Below, in pieces: positions 1 to 5,455 of a stretch of 5,596 nt of DNA. The number at the start of each line of letters is the position of its first letter. The stretch's first letter is position 1. The notes below the pieces were generated by a model. The model worked only from the letters and a program-made list of their open reading frames with translations, had not been told where the DNA came from and made no database searches. The position numbers and the translations under genes were made by a program. The stretch comes from Ruminococcus sp. (GTDB lineage: Bacteria; Bacillota; Clostridia; Oscillospirales; Ruminococcaceae): positions 1 through 5,596 of the forward strand of contig DNLQ01000211.1 of the NCBI GenBank assembly GCA_003488415.1. The letters run 5' to 3'.

Positions 1-12
1 AGCGAAGCGTTA

Positions 13-21
13 TGATATAAT
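13..21 (+). promoter_or_regulatory. Possible extended -10 element (TGATATAAT)
   Basis: TG at 13-14, one base, then a perfect TATAAT at 16-21 matches an extended -10 box. A -35 box at normal spacing would lie just outside the window. If real, transcription would begin near base 28, at the foot of the hairpin that follows. The match could be chance in AT-rich sequence. Confidence 0.2.
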
Positions 22-22
22 T

Positions 23-74
23 GCCCGATATGCAGGGAGCAGATCTGATGATCTGCGTATCTGCAAGGGCTTTT
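23..74 (+). terminator. Nested hairpin followed by TTTT; possible terminator or small structured RNA
   Basis: Three stems nest in order: GCCC 23-26 with GGGC 67-70, TGCAG 31-35 with CTGCA 61-65, and GCAGATC 39-45 with GATCTGC 50-56, closed by a four-base TGAT loop. TTTT follows at 71-74. The arrangement resembles an intrinsic terminator for a transcript entering from the left, though internal loops interrupt the stem and the T run is short. An attenuator or a small RNA is the alternative, given the possible -10 box just before it. Confidence 0.35.
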
Positions 75-82
75 AGATAAAA

Positions 83-111
83 ATATAATGAATGCTCTGC
101 ATTCATTATAT
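83..111. repeat. Perfect 13-bp inverted repeat with 3-nt loop
   Basis: ATATAATGAATGC (83-95) and GCATTCATTATAT (99-111) are exact reverse complements around TCT. The repeat ends 31 bases before the -35 box of the esterase operon. It could be an operator for a dimeric regulator, or a terminator for the upstream transcript: the 3' arm is AT-rich, but a clean T tract is lacking. The repeat itself is certain and its role is not. Confidence 0.6.
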
Positions 112-142
112 CATATTATTCGTTGAATTTCAACAGAAAGTC

Positions 143-171
143 TTGATTTTTTTACGATTTACGTATATAAT
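143..171 (+). promoter_or_regulatory. Sigma-A type promoter of the esterase operon
   Basis: TTGATT (143-148) and TATAAT (166-171) are separated by 17 bases, a near-consensus housekeeping promoter. Transcription should start near 178, about 25 bases before the esterase ATG and 12 before its ribosome binding site. The position also argues against longer in-frame starts upstream, such as the ATG at 92, because they would lie outside the transcript. Confidence 0.75.
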
Positions 172-189
172 TGTAAAGAAAACCAAGAC

Positions 190-195
190 AGGAGG
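190..195 (+). promoter_or_regulatory. Ribosome binding site that fixes the esterase start
   Basis: A perfect AGGAGG lies seven bases before the ATG at 203. The alternative in-frame ATG at 92 has no such site and precedes the promoter. Confidence 0.85.
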
Positions 196-202
196 ACGCT
201 TT

Positions 203-1273
203 ATGAAAGTCATTCCCCCATGCCCGGAGAACATCCTCCAAGTGGGCAGGACAATAACTGACGGAGATACTCTTTTTCCGGTGCAGTCCGGCTCGGGCTG
301 CCGTTTTATGTTCAGCGGCAGACGGCTCTGCATCGTCATCGGATGCGGAAAGGATATAGAGAACAGCGCTCCATTCTGCAACAAACCACGCTTTGCAGTC
401 ACTGTGAACGGCGTGTTCATAGTAAAGAAGGTGGCTGAGACAGCGGAGGAGGAATACACGATAATCGACAGCGATACTCCCGTTGATGCAGAGGTGTGCA
501 TAATAAAGCTGTCGGAGGCCGCTTTCTCCGTCGGCACAGTAAGGATACTTGCGGACACTGATGCCGTTATCCGTCCGGCACAGAAGCTCCCGTACAGGAT
601 AGAGTTCATCGGTGACTCCATAACCTGCGCTTACGGAGTCGATGACTCCAACACTCAGTCGGAATTCGCCACCGAAGCGGAGAACGCCATGAAGTCCTAC
701 GCCTGTAAAGCTGCCGGACTGCTCGGTGCAGAGTACAGTCTCTTCTCCTACAGCGGACACGGCATCATAAGCGGCTGGACCGATAACGGCGAGCGCAATA
801 CCCGTGAGATCATCGTCCCCTATTACAGGACTGCCGGATTCTCCTACGCCGCAGCTGCCGGAAGGAGAACTGAAGATATTCCCTGGGAAAACACCATGCT
901 GCCCTGTGATGTGGTGACAGTGAACCTGGGTACAAATGACGCAAGCTACTGCAAGGCGCATCCCCAGAGACGTGAGGAGTTCCGGAAAGCCTACACGGAC
1001 TTCCTGAGAACATTGCGGAGTTTCGCTCCCGATGCTTACATCATAGCCTCGCTGGGCATAATGAACCATGACCTGATGCCGGAGATAGAGGCTGCGGCTG
1101 AGGAGCTGAGGAATGAAGGGGACAGCCGGATAAGTGCGTTCAGCTTTACCGAACAGGACGGTATGCTGGGCTACGGCTCCAACTGGCACCCTTCGGCAGA
1201 AACCCATCTTCGTGCAGCCGGGGAGCTTGCAGCCTTCATCCGTGAAAAGGGCATTCTACAGAGGAAAGGATAA
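203..1273 (+). CDS. CE2-like SGNH-hydrolase carbohydrate esterase (probable deacetylase)
   Basis: This 356-residue protein probably removes acetyl groups from sugars or oligosaccharides. Residues 1-125 are rich in predicted beta strands and fit the N-terminal jelly-roll domain of carbohydrate esterase family 2. Residues 130-350 are an SGNH hydrolase domain: IEFIGDSITCAYG carries the nucleophile Ser139, SGHG (184-187) the oxyanion glycine, GTND the block III Asn245, and NWHPS the catalytic His329. The usual Asp three residues before this His is Ser326, so the enzyme may work with a Ser-His dyad, as described for some CE2 members. No signal peptide or membrane segment is visible, so it is probably cytoplasmic and may act on imported acetylated hemicellulose fragments (inference). 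It is the first gene of an operon, with its own promoter at 143-171. Its stop is three bases before the next start, suggesting coupled translation. The SGNH call is very sure, CE2 fairly sure, the substrate unknown. Confidence 0.85.
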   Translation: MKVIPPCPENILQVGRTITDGDTLFPVQSGSGCRFMFSGRRLCIVIGCGKDIENSAPFCNKPRFAVTVNGVFIVKKVAETAEEEYTIIDSDTPVDAEVCIIKLSEAAFSVGTVRILADTDAVIRPAQKLPYRIEFIGDSITCAYGVDDSNTQSEFATEAENAMKSYACKAAGLLGAEYSLFSYSGHGIISGWTDNGERNTREIIVPYYRTAGFSYAAAAGRRTEDIPWENTMLPCDVVTVNLGTNDASYCKAHPQRREEFRKAYTDFLRTLRSFAPDAYIIASLGIMNHDLMPEIEAAAEELRNEGDSRISAFSFTEQDGMLGYGSNWHPSAETHLRAAGELAAFIREKGILQRKG

Positions 1274-1276
1274 GAA

Positions 1277-2074
1277 ATGGTACAGAAACAGAAGAATACA
1301 GGACTGCGCCTGGTGGTCATCGGACTGCTGATAATGGCAGCTCTCACAGCCGCACTGCTTGCGCTGGCAGTCGCTCACGCCAAAAACGATACCTACGTGG
1401 ATATAGATCCTGGGACAGTTAAGCTGGTGCAGCTTGATCCGCCTTCAGAGGGCGATCCCATAGCCATAGTCGATACTACACTGGGCGAGTTCCGGTTCGT
1501 ACTCTATCCACAGTACTCTCCAAAGGCTGTTGAAAACTTCATCTCTCTGGCGGAGTCCGGATACTACAGCAATACCTATGTATTCAACTCCGACAGCGGC
1601 GCATACTCTGCCGCAGGCTGTCCGCAGAAAAGCGGCACTCTCCCCGAAGGTGCGGACACTTCAAGGGAGCTTATCCCCCGTGAGCTGAGTCAGGACCTCT
1701 GGCCATTCCGGGGTGCGGTGTGCAGCCTTACTACCACAGTTGACAAGGGATTCAGGGAGTTCCTTGTGGGAGGCGGAGACTACTACAACGGCAGCCGTTT
1801 CGCTCTGATAAACAGCATCGAATTTACAGACGAGATAAAGGAACAGCTCTCCGCTGATACCACTATCCCCGACCTGAGCGCTGCGTTCCTGGAAAAAGGC
1901 GGGATACCGAACTTTTCCCAGCAGATGACTGTCATCGGACAGACCTACGAAGGACTTGACGTGATAGAGGCTCTGGCATCACTGGAGGTGCAGTCCAACG
2001 GAGTATACAAAGTGCCCGTTGACGACGTTATGATAAATTCCGTGACCATATCGGAGTACTCAGCAGAGGATTGA
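1277..2074 (+). CDS. Membrane-anchored or secreted cyclophilin-like protein, catalytically degenerate
   Basis: The 265-residue protein has a short basic N-terminus, a hydrophobic segment at 11-34 and a possible signal-peptidase site AHA (33-35), so it is anchored in or released across the membrane. Residues about 57-260 match a cyclophilin-type prolyl isomerase domain and align with the lipoprotein encoded downstream: GEFRFVLYPQYSPKAVENF (70-88), ESGYY (93-97), and GQTYEGLDVIEAL (221-233). The catalytic core is gone. Where the neighbour has FHRII...FMIQGGDP there is VFNSDSGAYSAAGCP, with no Arg between residues 98 and 129. SQFYIVTG has become FREFLVGGG, and the PWLDG stretch has become PNFSQ. 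The fold is probably kept without isomerase activity, perhaps as a chaperone or protein-binding module (inference). The start has the purine-rich site AGGAAAGGA (1262-1270) in the esterase's last codons, so the two genes are co-transcribed. The family call is strong; the function is unknown. Confidence 0.8.
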   Translation: MVQKQKNTGLRLVVIGLLIMAALTAALLALAVAHAKNDTYVDIDPGTVKLVQLDPPSEGDPIAIVDTTLGEFRFVLYPQYSPKAVENFISLAESGYYSNTYVFNSDSGAYSAAGCPQKSGTLPEGADTSRELIPRELSQDLWPFRGAVCSLTTTVDKGFREFLVGGGDYYNGSRFALINSIEFTDEIKEQLSADTTIPDLSAAFLEKGGIPNFSQQMTVIGQTYEGLDVIEALASLEVQSNGVYKVPVDDVMINSVTISEYSAED

Positions 2075-2139
2075 ACGGAGTATCAGGAAATAATGTCTTT
2101 TTAAATAAATATTCCGTAAAGTTTTCCGGCGGTTTGACT

Positions 2140-2199
2140 TATAATGACCAAATTTATTCAAAAACTATTTACAAATGCTGGTTTTTGTAGTATAATGAC
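2140..2199 (+). repeat. Duplicated TATAATGAC word, 51 bp apart
   Basis: TATAATGAC occurs at 2140-2148 and again at 2191-2199. The second copy has a good -35 box and is the probable promoter. The first has no convincing -35 at 16-18 bases, because TTGACT at 2134-2139 directly abuts it. It may be a weak second promoter or a relic of a local duplication. Confidence 0.35.
2168..2196 (+). promoter_or_regulatory. Sigma-A type promoter of the double-cyclophilin lipoprotein gene
   Basis: TTTACA (2168-2173) and a perfect TATAAT (2191-2196) are 17 bases apart. Transcription should start near 2203, giving a leader of about 79 bases. I see no clear intrinsic terminator between the preceding gene and this promoter, so some read-through from the esterase operon is possible. 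Confidence 0.8.
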
Positions 2200-2223
2200 T
2201 TAGTTAGCAATAATATTTTCTTC

Positions 2224-2256
2224 GTACAGCCTGTCACAAAGCTGACAGTGATGTAC
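2224..2256 (+). promoter_or_regulatory. Leader hairpin before the lipoprotein gene
   Basis: CTGTCA (2231-2236) pairs with TGACAG (2243-2248) around a six-base loop, and GTAC (2224-2227) can pair with GTAC (2253-2256) outside it. It lies in the predicted 5' leader, 13 bases before the ribosome binding site. It could affect message stability or initiation. The stem is short and no known riboswitch is recognised. Confidence 0.3.
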
Positions 2257-2269
2257 AGTTCAGATCATC

Positions 2270-2275
2270 AAGGAG
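2270..2275 (+). promoter_or_regulatory. Ribosome binding site that fixes the lipoprotein start
   Basis: AAGGAG lies six bases before the ATG at 2282. An in-frame TTG at 2276 touches this site and cannot be the start, so the protein begins MSRLMR. Confidence 0.8.
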
Positions 2276-2281
2276 TTGCTT

Positions 2282-3874
2282 ATGTCAAGACTCATGAGAA
2301 TCACAGCTGCTGCGGTATGCGGCGTCACTGCGTTTTCCCTCCTTACCGGATGCGGAAAGGATCTCAGCATAGGCGGAAGCGAAACTTCCTCCACCGTGGA
2401 GACCGGAGAAACACAGGAAGCTGTAAGTGTTATGAATTTTACTGCCCCCAAAGAGGGCGATACTATCATTGAGATAAACTTCAAGGACTACGGTACCGTC
2501 AAGTTCCGCCTGTTCCCGGAGTACGCCGAAAAGGGCACCGAGAACTTCGTCGAGCTGGCTAAGAAGGGCTACTATGACGGTCTTACCTTCCACCGTATCA
2601 TCAAGGACTTTATGATACAGGGCGGCGATCCCCTCGGCACAGGCACGGGCGGAGAGTCTGCATGGGGCGGTAAGTTCGACGGCGGCACCGATCCCCACCT
2701 TATACACTGTGCAGGCGCTGTTGCCTACGCAAACAGCGGTTCCACCGCTACAGACGGAAGCCAGTTCTACATCGTAACCGGTACGGTATATCCGTCCGAG
2801 CAGCTCGATCAGGTAGGATCAGGTTTCAGTGACGAAGCCAAGGAGATATACAGCACTGACGGCGGCGCTCCCTGGCTGGACGGAAACTACACGGTATTCG
2901 GTCAGGTCTACGAGGGACTTGACGTTATCTTCAAAATACAGGCCACTGCTACAGACGCCAGCGATAAGCCCCTTGAGGACGTTATCATGGAGTCGGTAAA
3001 GGTAGGCACATACAGCGGCGAAGCCCTTCACTGGCATCTGAGTGATTACGACTTTGAAGAGCCTACAGAGGCTACCAAGGAGAATATTGATATAGCCAAC
3101 TTTGAAGCTCCTGCCCAGGGGGACAAGATCATCACCATGACTATCAAGGATCACGGCGATGTTAAGTTCCGCCTGTTCCCGGAGTACGCTGACAAGGGCG
3201 CCGAGAACTTCATAGAGCTTGCAGAAAGAGGCTACTACAACGGTCTTACCTTCCACCGCATCATCAAGGACTTCATGATCCAGGGCGGCGATCCCGAGGG
3301 TACGGGCATGGGCGGAGAGTCCGCATGGGGAGGCTCCTTTGACGGCGGCACAGATCCCCACCTTATCCACGCAGCAGGCGCAGTTGCCTACGCAAACAGC
3401 GGTTCAACAGCTACTGACGGAAGTCAGTTCTACATCGTTACCGGTGAGGTCTACTCTCAGGACGATCTGCAGCAGCTCTCAGACTACGGCTACAGATTCT
3501 CCGAGAACGAGAAAAAGGTTTACTCCACAGCCGGCGGAGCTCCCTGGCTCGACGGCGGATATACAGTTTTCGGACAGGTGTTCGACGGTCTGGATATAAT
3601 CTTCGACATTCAGAATACCGCTACCGACGAGGACGACAAGCCTTTGGAAGATGTTATCATCGAATCAGTTACCGTAAGTGAATACGACGGCAGCGAGCTT
3701 CGCTGGTATATATCCGATTACAGCGCAGACAGTGCAGCAGAGGCTGAGACAGAGGCGTCTGAGGAGACAGAGACTCAGGCAGAGGAAACCACAGAGACTG
3801 AGGATACACAGTCACAGGAAGAGACAGAGGCTGCTGAAGAAACTCAGGCAGAACAGGATCCCGCAGAATCCTGA
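2282..3874 (+). CDS. Lipoprotein with two tandem cyclophilin-type peptidyl-prolyl isomerase domains
   Basis: This 530-residue protein should catalyse cis-trans isomerisation of prolyl bonds in exported proteins on the outer face of the membrane. A lipoprotein signal ends in the lipobox LLTGC, with Cys24 the predicted lipidated residue. A Ser/Thr/Glu-rich spacer (25-50) follows, then cyclophilin domain 1 (about 52-243), a linker (244-272), cyclophilin domain 2 (about 273-469) and an acidic Glu/Thr tail (480-530). Both domains keep FHRII with the catalytic Arg (105 and 326), FMIQGGDP, GSQFYIVTG and PWLDG. Relative to human CypA, Phe113 is Tyr and His126 is Tyr in both. Each has an insert of about 28 residues before PWLDG, common in clostridial members. 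It has its own promoter and leader. Its neighbour upstream encodes a degenerate relative, which suggests local duplication. Whether the two domains differ in substrate cannot be judged. Family and location are sure; partners are unknown. Confidence 0.92.
   Translation: MSRLMRITAAAVCGVTAFSLLTGCGKDLSIGGSETSSTVETGETQEAVSVMNFTAPKEGDTIIEINFKDYGTVKFRLFPEYAEKGTENFVELAKKGYYDGLTFHRIIKDFMIQGGDPLGTGTGGESAWGGKFDGGTDPHLIHCAGAVAYANSGSTATDGSQFYIVTGTVYPSEQLDQVGSGFSDEAKEIYSTDGGAPWLDGNYTVFGQVYEGLDVIFKIQATATDASDKPLEDVIMESVKVGTYSGEALHWHLSDYDFEEPTEATKENIDIANFEAPAQGDKIITMTIKDHGDVKFRLFPEYADKGAENFIELAERGYYNGLTFHRIIKDFMIQGGDPEGTGMGGESAWGGSFDGGTDPHLIHAAGAVAYANSGSTATDGSQFYIVTGEVYSQDDLQQLSDYGYRFSENEKKVYSTAGGAPWLDGGYTVFGQVFDGLDIIFDIQNTATDEDDKPLEDVIIESVTVSEYDGSELRWYISDYSADSAAEAETEASEETETQAEETTETEDTQSQEETEAAEETQAEQDPAES
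2435..3688 (+). repeat. Intragenic tandem duplication encoding the two cyclophilin domains
   Basis: The segments at 2435-3010 and 3098-3688 encode paralogous domains offset by 663 bp (221 codons) through the first half, growing by three codons before PWLDG. Stretches are identical or nearly so in DNA as well as protein: 26 bases starting at 2501 recur exactly at 3164, and the FHRII and VAYANSGS regions differ only at scattered, mostly third positions. This points to a fairly recent duplication or to gene conversion between the halves. Confidence 0.85.
3719..3871 (+). repeat. Low-complexity purine-rich stretch encoding the acidic tail
   Basis: About 150 bases of GAG/ACA/GAA-type codons encode roughly 50 residues dominated by Glu, Thr, Ala and Gln (ETEASEETETQAEETTETED and onward). 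It is probably disordered and strongly negative. Such repeats change length by slippage, so it may vary between strains. Confidence 0.65.
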
Positions 3875-3896
3875 TAAGATAAAAGGATGATATTTA

Positions 3897-3946
3897 TCCG
3901 GCAATGGGCTGGATGTCTTGATTTTATGTGCCGGACGCCATACCGG
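3897..3946 (+). promoter_or_regulatory. Inverted repeats in the murA leader
   Basis: TCCGGCA (3897-3903) pairs with TGCCGGA (3929-3935) around a 25-base loop. The right arm overlaps a CCGG (3931-3934) that can instead pair with CCGG (3943-3946). The two folds exclude each other. No T tract follows, so this is not a typical terminator. It may be a leader structure, an operator or chance. I find no convincing promoter in 3875-4006, so murA may depend on read-through from the lipoprotein gene or on a non-consensus promoter. Confidence 0.25.
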
Positions 3947-3991
3947 TGAAACAAAAGAAAATTTTCAGGTAAAAAAGATAGAGCCTGACAT

Positions 3992-3997
3992 AAGGAG
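3992..3997 (+). promoter_or_regulatory. Ribosome binding site that supports a TTG start for murA
   Basis: AAGGAG lies nine bases before TTG at 4007. No ATG is available near the conserved MurA N-terminus, so this site decides the start. Confidence 0.8.
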
Positions 3998-4006
3998 AGA
4001 AGTTTT

Positions 4007-5299
4007 TTGGATAAGTACGTCATCAGAGGCGGACGCCGCCTGGAGGGAGAAGTGGTCATCAGCGGAGCAAAGAATGCTGTCGTTGCTATACTCCCTGCCG
4101 TTGTTCTTTCAGACGAACCGTGTATAATCGACAATGTTCCTGATATAAGCGATGTCAGGATAAGTCTCCGCATCCTGGAGCATCTCGGCGCTAAAGTCGA
4201 GAAGCTGGGAAAGGATTGCTACAGGATCGATCCTACAACAATAAACAGCTATTGTGTACCCTATGAGTACGCCAAGAAGATGCGTGCGTCTTATTACTTC
4301 CTGGGAGCTCTCCTGGGCAAGTTCAACAAGGCAAGAGTCTCAATGCCCGGAGGCTGTCCTCTCGGCGACAGACCTATAGACCAGCACCTTATGGTGTTCT
4401 CCGACCTGGGAGCAAGACAGGATCTCAGTCAGGGCATGGTCGATCTCAGTGCGGACAAGCTCGTCGGACACGATATCTCTTTCAATGTCATCACAGTCGG
4501 CGGTACTATGAACGCTATCCTTGCAGCAGTAAAGGCTGAGGGACAGACTGTCATTGAGAATGCTGCCCGTGAACCTCACGTTGTTGACCTTGCAAACTTC
4601 CTCAACTCCATGGGCGCACAGATCATGGGTGCAGGAACAGAGACTATCAAGATCAAGGGCGTTGATCACCTTTACGGTACTAACTATACCGTTATTCCCG
4701 ATCAGATCGAGGCTGGTACATTCATGGTAGCCGCTGCCGCCACAAGGGGCAATGTGCTTGTGAAGAATATCATCCCCACACATCTAAAGTCCATTATCGA
4801 GGCTATGGAAAAGATCGGCGTTGACATCGAGGTCTTTGATGACAGTCTCAGAGTGAAAGCTACAAAGCCCTTCACCAAGATCGACATCAAGACTGCACCG
4901 CATCCCCGCTTCCCTACCGATATGCAGCCTCAGATCTCCACTCTGCTGACACTGGCAGACGGAGTGAGCAAGGTAACAGAGGCTATCTGGGACAACCGTT
5001 TTGAGTACGTGAAGGAACTCAGACGCATGGGCGCTGACATCACCGTTGACGGCAAGGTGGCAGTTATCCAGGGGACAGGCAAGCTCAGCGGAGCTCCCGT
5101 CAAGGCTTGCGACCTGAGAGCAGGCGCAGCTCTTATCATCGCCGGACTCGCTGCAACAGGCGTTACCGAGATCGAGGACATCTATCACGTCGAGCGTGGA
5201 TACGACTGCATGGAAGGCAAGCTCAGAGCCCTTGGCGCTGAGATCGAGAAGAAGGCTTTCCCTGATCCCGTTTCTTCGGAAACAGAAGCAACTGCATAA
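4007..5299 (+). CDS. murA: UDP-N-acetylglucosamine 1-carboxyvinyltransferase (MurA)
   Basis: MurA transfers enolpyruvate from phosphoenolpyruvate to UDP-GlcNAc, the first committed step of peptidoglycan synthesis, in the cytoplasm. The 430-residue protein is full length (E. coli MurA has 419) and spans the two-lobed EPSP-synthase fold. Key residues are visible: Lys22-Asn23 in GAKNA, Arg93, Cys117 in PGGCPLGDRP, Arg122, Asp305 in FPTDMQ and Arg397 in HVERG. A Cys at the active-site loop is the form that fosfomycin alkylates, so the enzyme is expected to be sensitive (inference). The start is TTG: it has a good ribosome binding site and gives DKYVIRGGRRLEGEV, the normal family N-terminus. The C-terminus carries about 12 extra, poorly conserved residues ending in SSETEATA. 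Many Firmicutes have two MurA paralogues; which one this is cannot be told here. A terminator follows eight bases after the stop. Confidence 0.97.
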   Translation: MDKYVIRGGRRLEGEVVISGAKNAVVAILPAVVLSDEPCIIDNVPDISDVRISLRILEHLGAKVEKLGKDCYRIDPTTINSYCVPYEYAKKMRASYYFLGALLGKFNKARVSMPGGCPLGDRPIDQHLMVFSDLGARQDLSQGMVDLSADKLVGHDISFNVITVGGTMNAILAAVKAEGQTVIENAAREPHVVDLANFLNSMGAQIMGAGTETIKIKGVDHLYGTNYTVIPDQIEAGTFMVAAAATRGNVLVKNIIPTHLKSIIEAMEKIGVDIEVFDDSLRVKATKPFTKIDIKTAPHPRFPTDMQPQISTLLTLADGVSKVTEAIWDNRFEYVKELRRMGADITVDGKVAVIQGTGKLSGAPVKACDLRAGAALIIAGLAATGVTEIEDIYHVERGYDCMEGKLRALGAEIEKKAFPDPVSSETEATA

Positions 5300-5306
5300 A
5301 TAAAAC

Positions 5307-5332
5307 AAGCGGCTCTTTTAAGAGCCGCTTTT
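5307..5332 (+). terminator. Intrinsic terminator of murA, possibly bidirectional
   Basis: AAGCGGCTCT (5307-5316) pairs perfectly with AGAGCCGCTT (5321-5330) around a TTTA loop, and the 3' arm runs into TTTT (5329-5332). On the opposite strand the hairpin is followed by GTTTTATTTA, so it could also stop a transcript arriving from the right. Confidence 0.92.
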
Positions 5333-5390
5333 CTTGTCTTGCGGTGAATGGTTCGTGCGAATGTCAGAGCCTTTCTGCCTTCGCTATATT

Positions 5391-5393
5391 TCA
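5391..5393 (-). other. Stop codon ending the second open segment on the minus strand
   Basis: On the minus strand, the frame carrying both repeat copies stops at TAG (5495-5493), reopens and stops again at TGA here. The second segment reads SGFVSKFGYRTGG and then a hydrophobic run VVWLSALLLSG. It has no start codon at a useful place and would be only the relic of a C-terminus. Confidence 0.15.
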
Positions 5394-5421
5394 TAAACGG
5401 CTCCCTGACAGCAGCAGCGCC

Positions 5422-5455
5422 GACAGCCAGACAACACCACCACTGACAGCCAGAC
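5422..5455. repeat. 11-bp direct repeat GACAGCCAGAC
   Basis: GACAGCCAGAC occurs at 5422-5432 and 5445-5455, 23 bases apart, and the second copy runs into the first 40-bp repeat. The region is C- and A-rich with several ACC triplets. It may mark the boundary of a duplication or be simple slippage. Confidence 0.5.

Larger units (their letters stand above)
1..76 (+). other. Possible 3' end of an upstream coding region (weak)
   Basis: Reading from base 2, one + frame is open from the window edge to a TAG at 74-76. It would give a 24-residue tail (AKRYDIIARYAGS, then SRSDDLRICKGF after overlap of the serine). I recognise no family in it. The other two + frames stop within the first 18 bases. An open run of 24 codons can arise by chance, and the same bases form a nested hairpin, so a non-coding 3' region or structured leader is equally possible. 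The sequence left of the window decides this. Confidence 0.2.

Noticed and set aside
92..202. In-frame upstream extension of the esterase to an ATG at 92
   Set aside because: It would start before the promoter at 143-171, has no ribosome binding site, and adds residues (VEFQQKVLIFLRFTYII) read from promoter DNA. The hydrophobic run could be mistaken for a signal peptide.
152..1207. A 351-codon open frame on the minus strand opposite the esterase gene
   Set aside because: It lies entirely antisense to a gene with clear SGNH motifs, a promoter and a ribosome binding site. Its product is rich in Cys, Ser and His and resembles no family I know; it is a by-product of codon bias in the real gene.
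2075..2130. A terminator after the pseudo-cyclophilin gene, from ACGGA (2075-2079) and TCCGT (2113-2117)
   Set aside because: The stem has five base pairs with a loop of about 33 bases, and the T run lies inside the loop rather than after the stem.
2819..3370. Minus-strand open frames of 140-183 codons opposite the lipoprotein gene
   Set aside because: Two similar shadows, at 2285-2707 and 2819-3370, arise because the forward gene is itself a tandem duplication. Neither has its own ribosome binding site or a recognisable domain.
3918..3946. A promoter for murA starting at TTGATT (3918-3923)
   Set aside because: The 11 bases GTCTTGATTTT match those around the esterase -35 box at 140-150, but the -10 position 17 bases later is TACCGG, too far from consensus. 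The 11-bp match was judged coincidental.
4784..5308. A 174-codon minus-strand open frame opposite the 3' half of murA
   Set aside because: It is fully antisense to a highly conserved essential gene, and its Cys/Ser/Leu-rich product is typical of a shadow frame.
5185..5394. A 69-codon minus-strand open frame starting MKYSEGRKALTFARTIHRK
   Set aside because: It has a passable GGGAG site six bases before its ATG, but it runs through the murA terminator hairpin and then antisense into the end of murA. The stem itself encodes its repeated Lys-Arg-Ala part, so it is very probably spurious.
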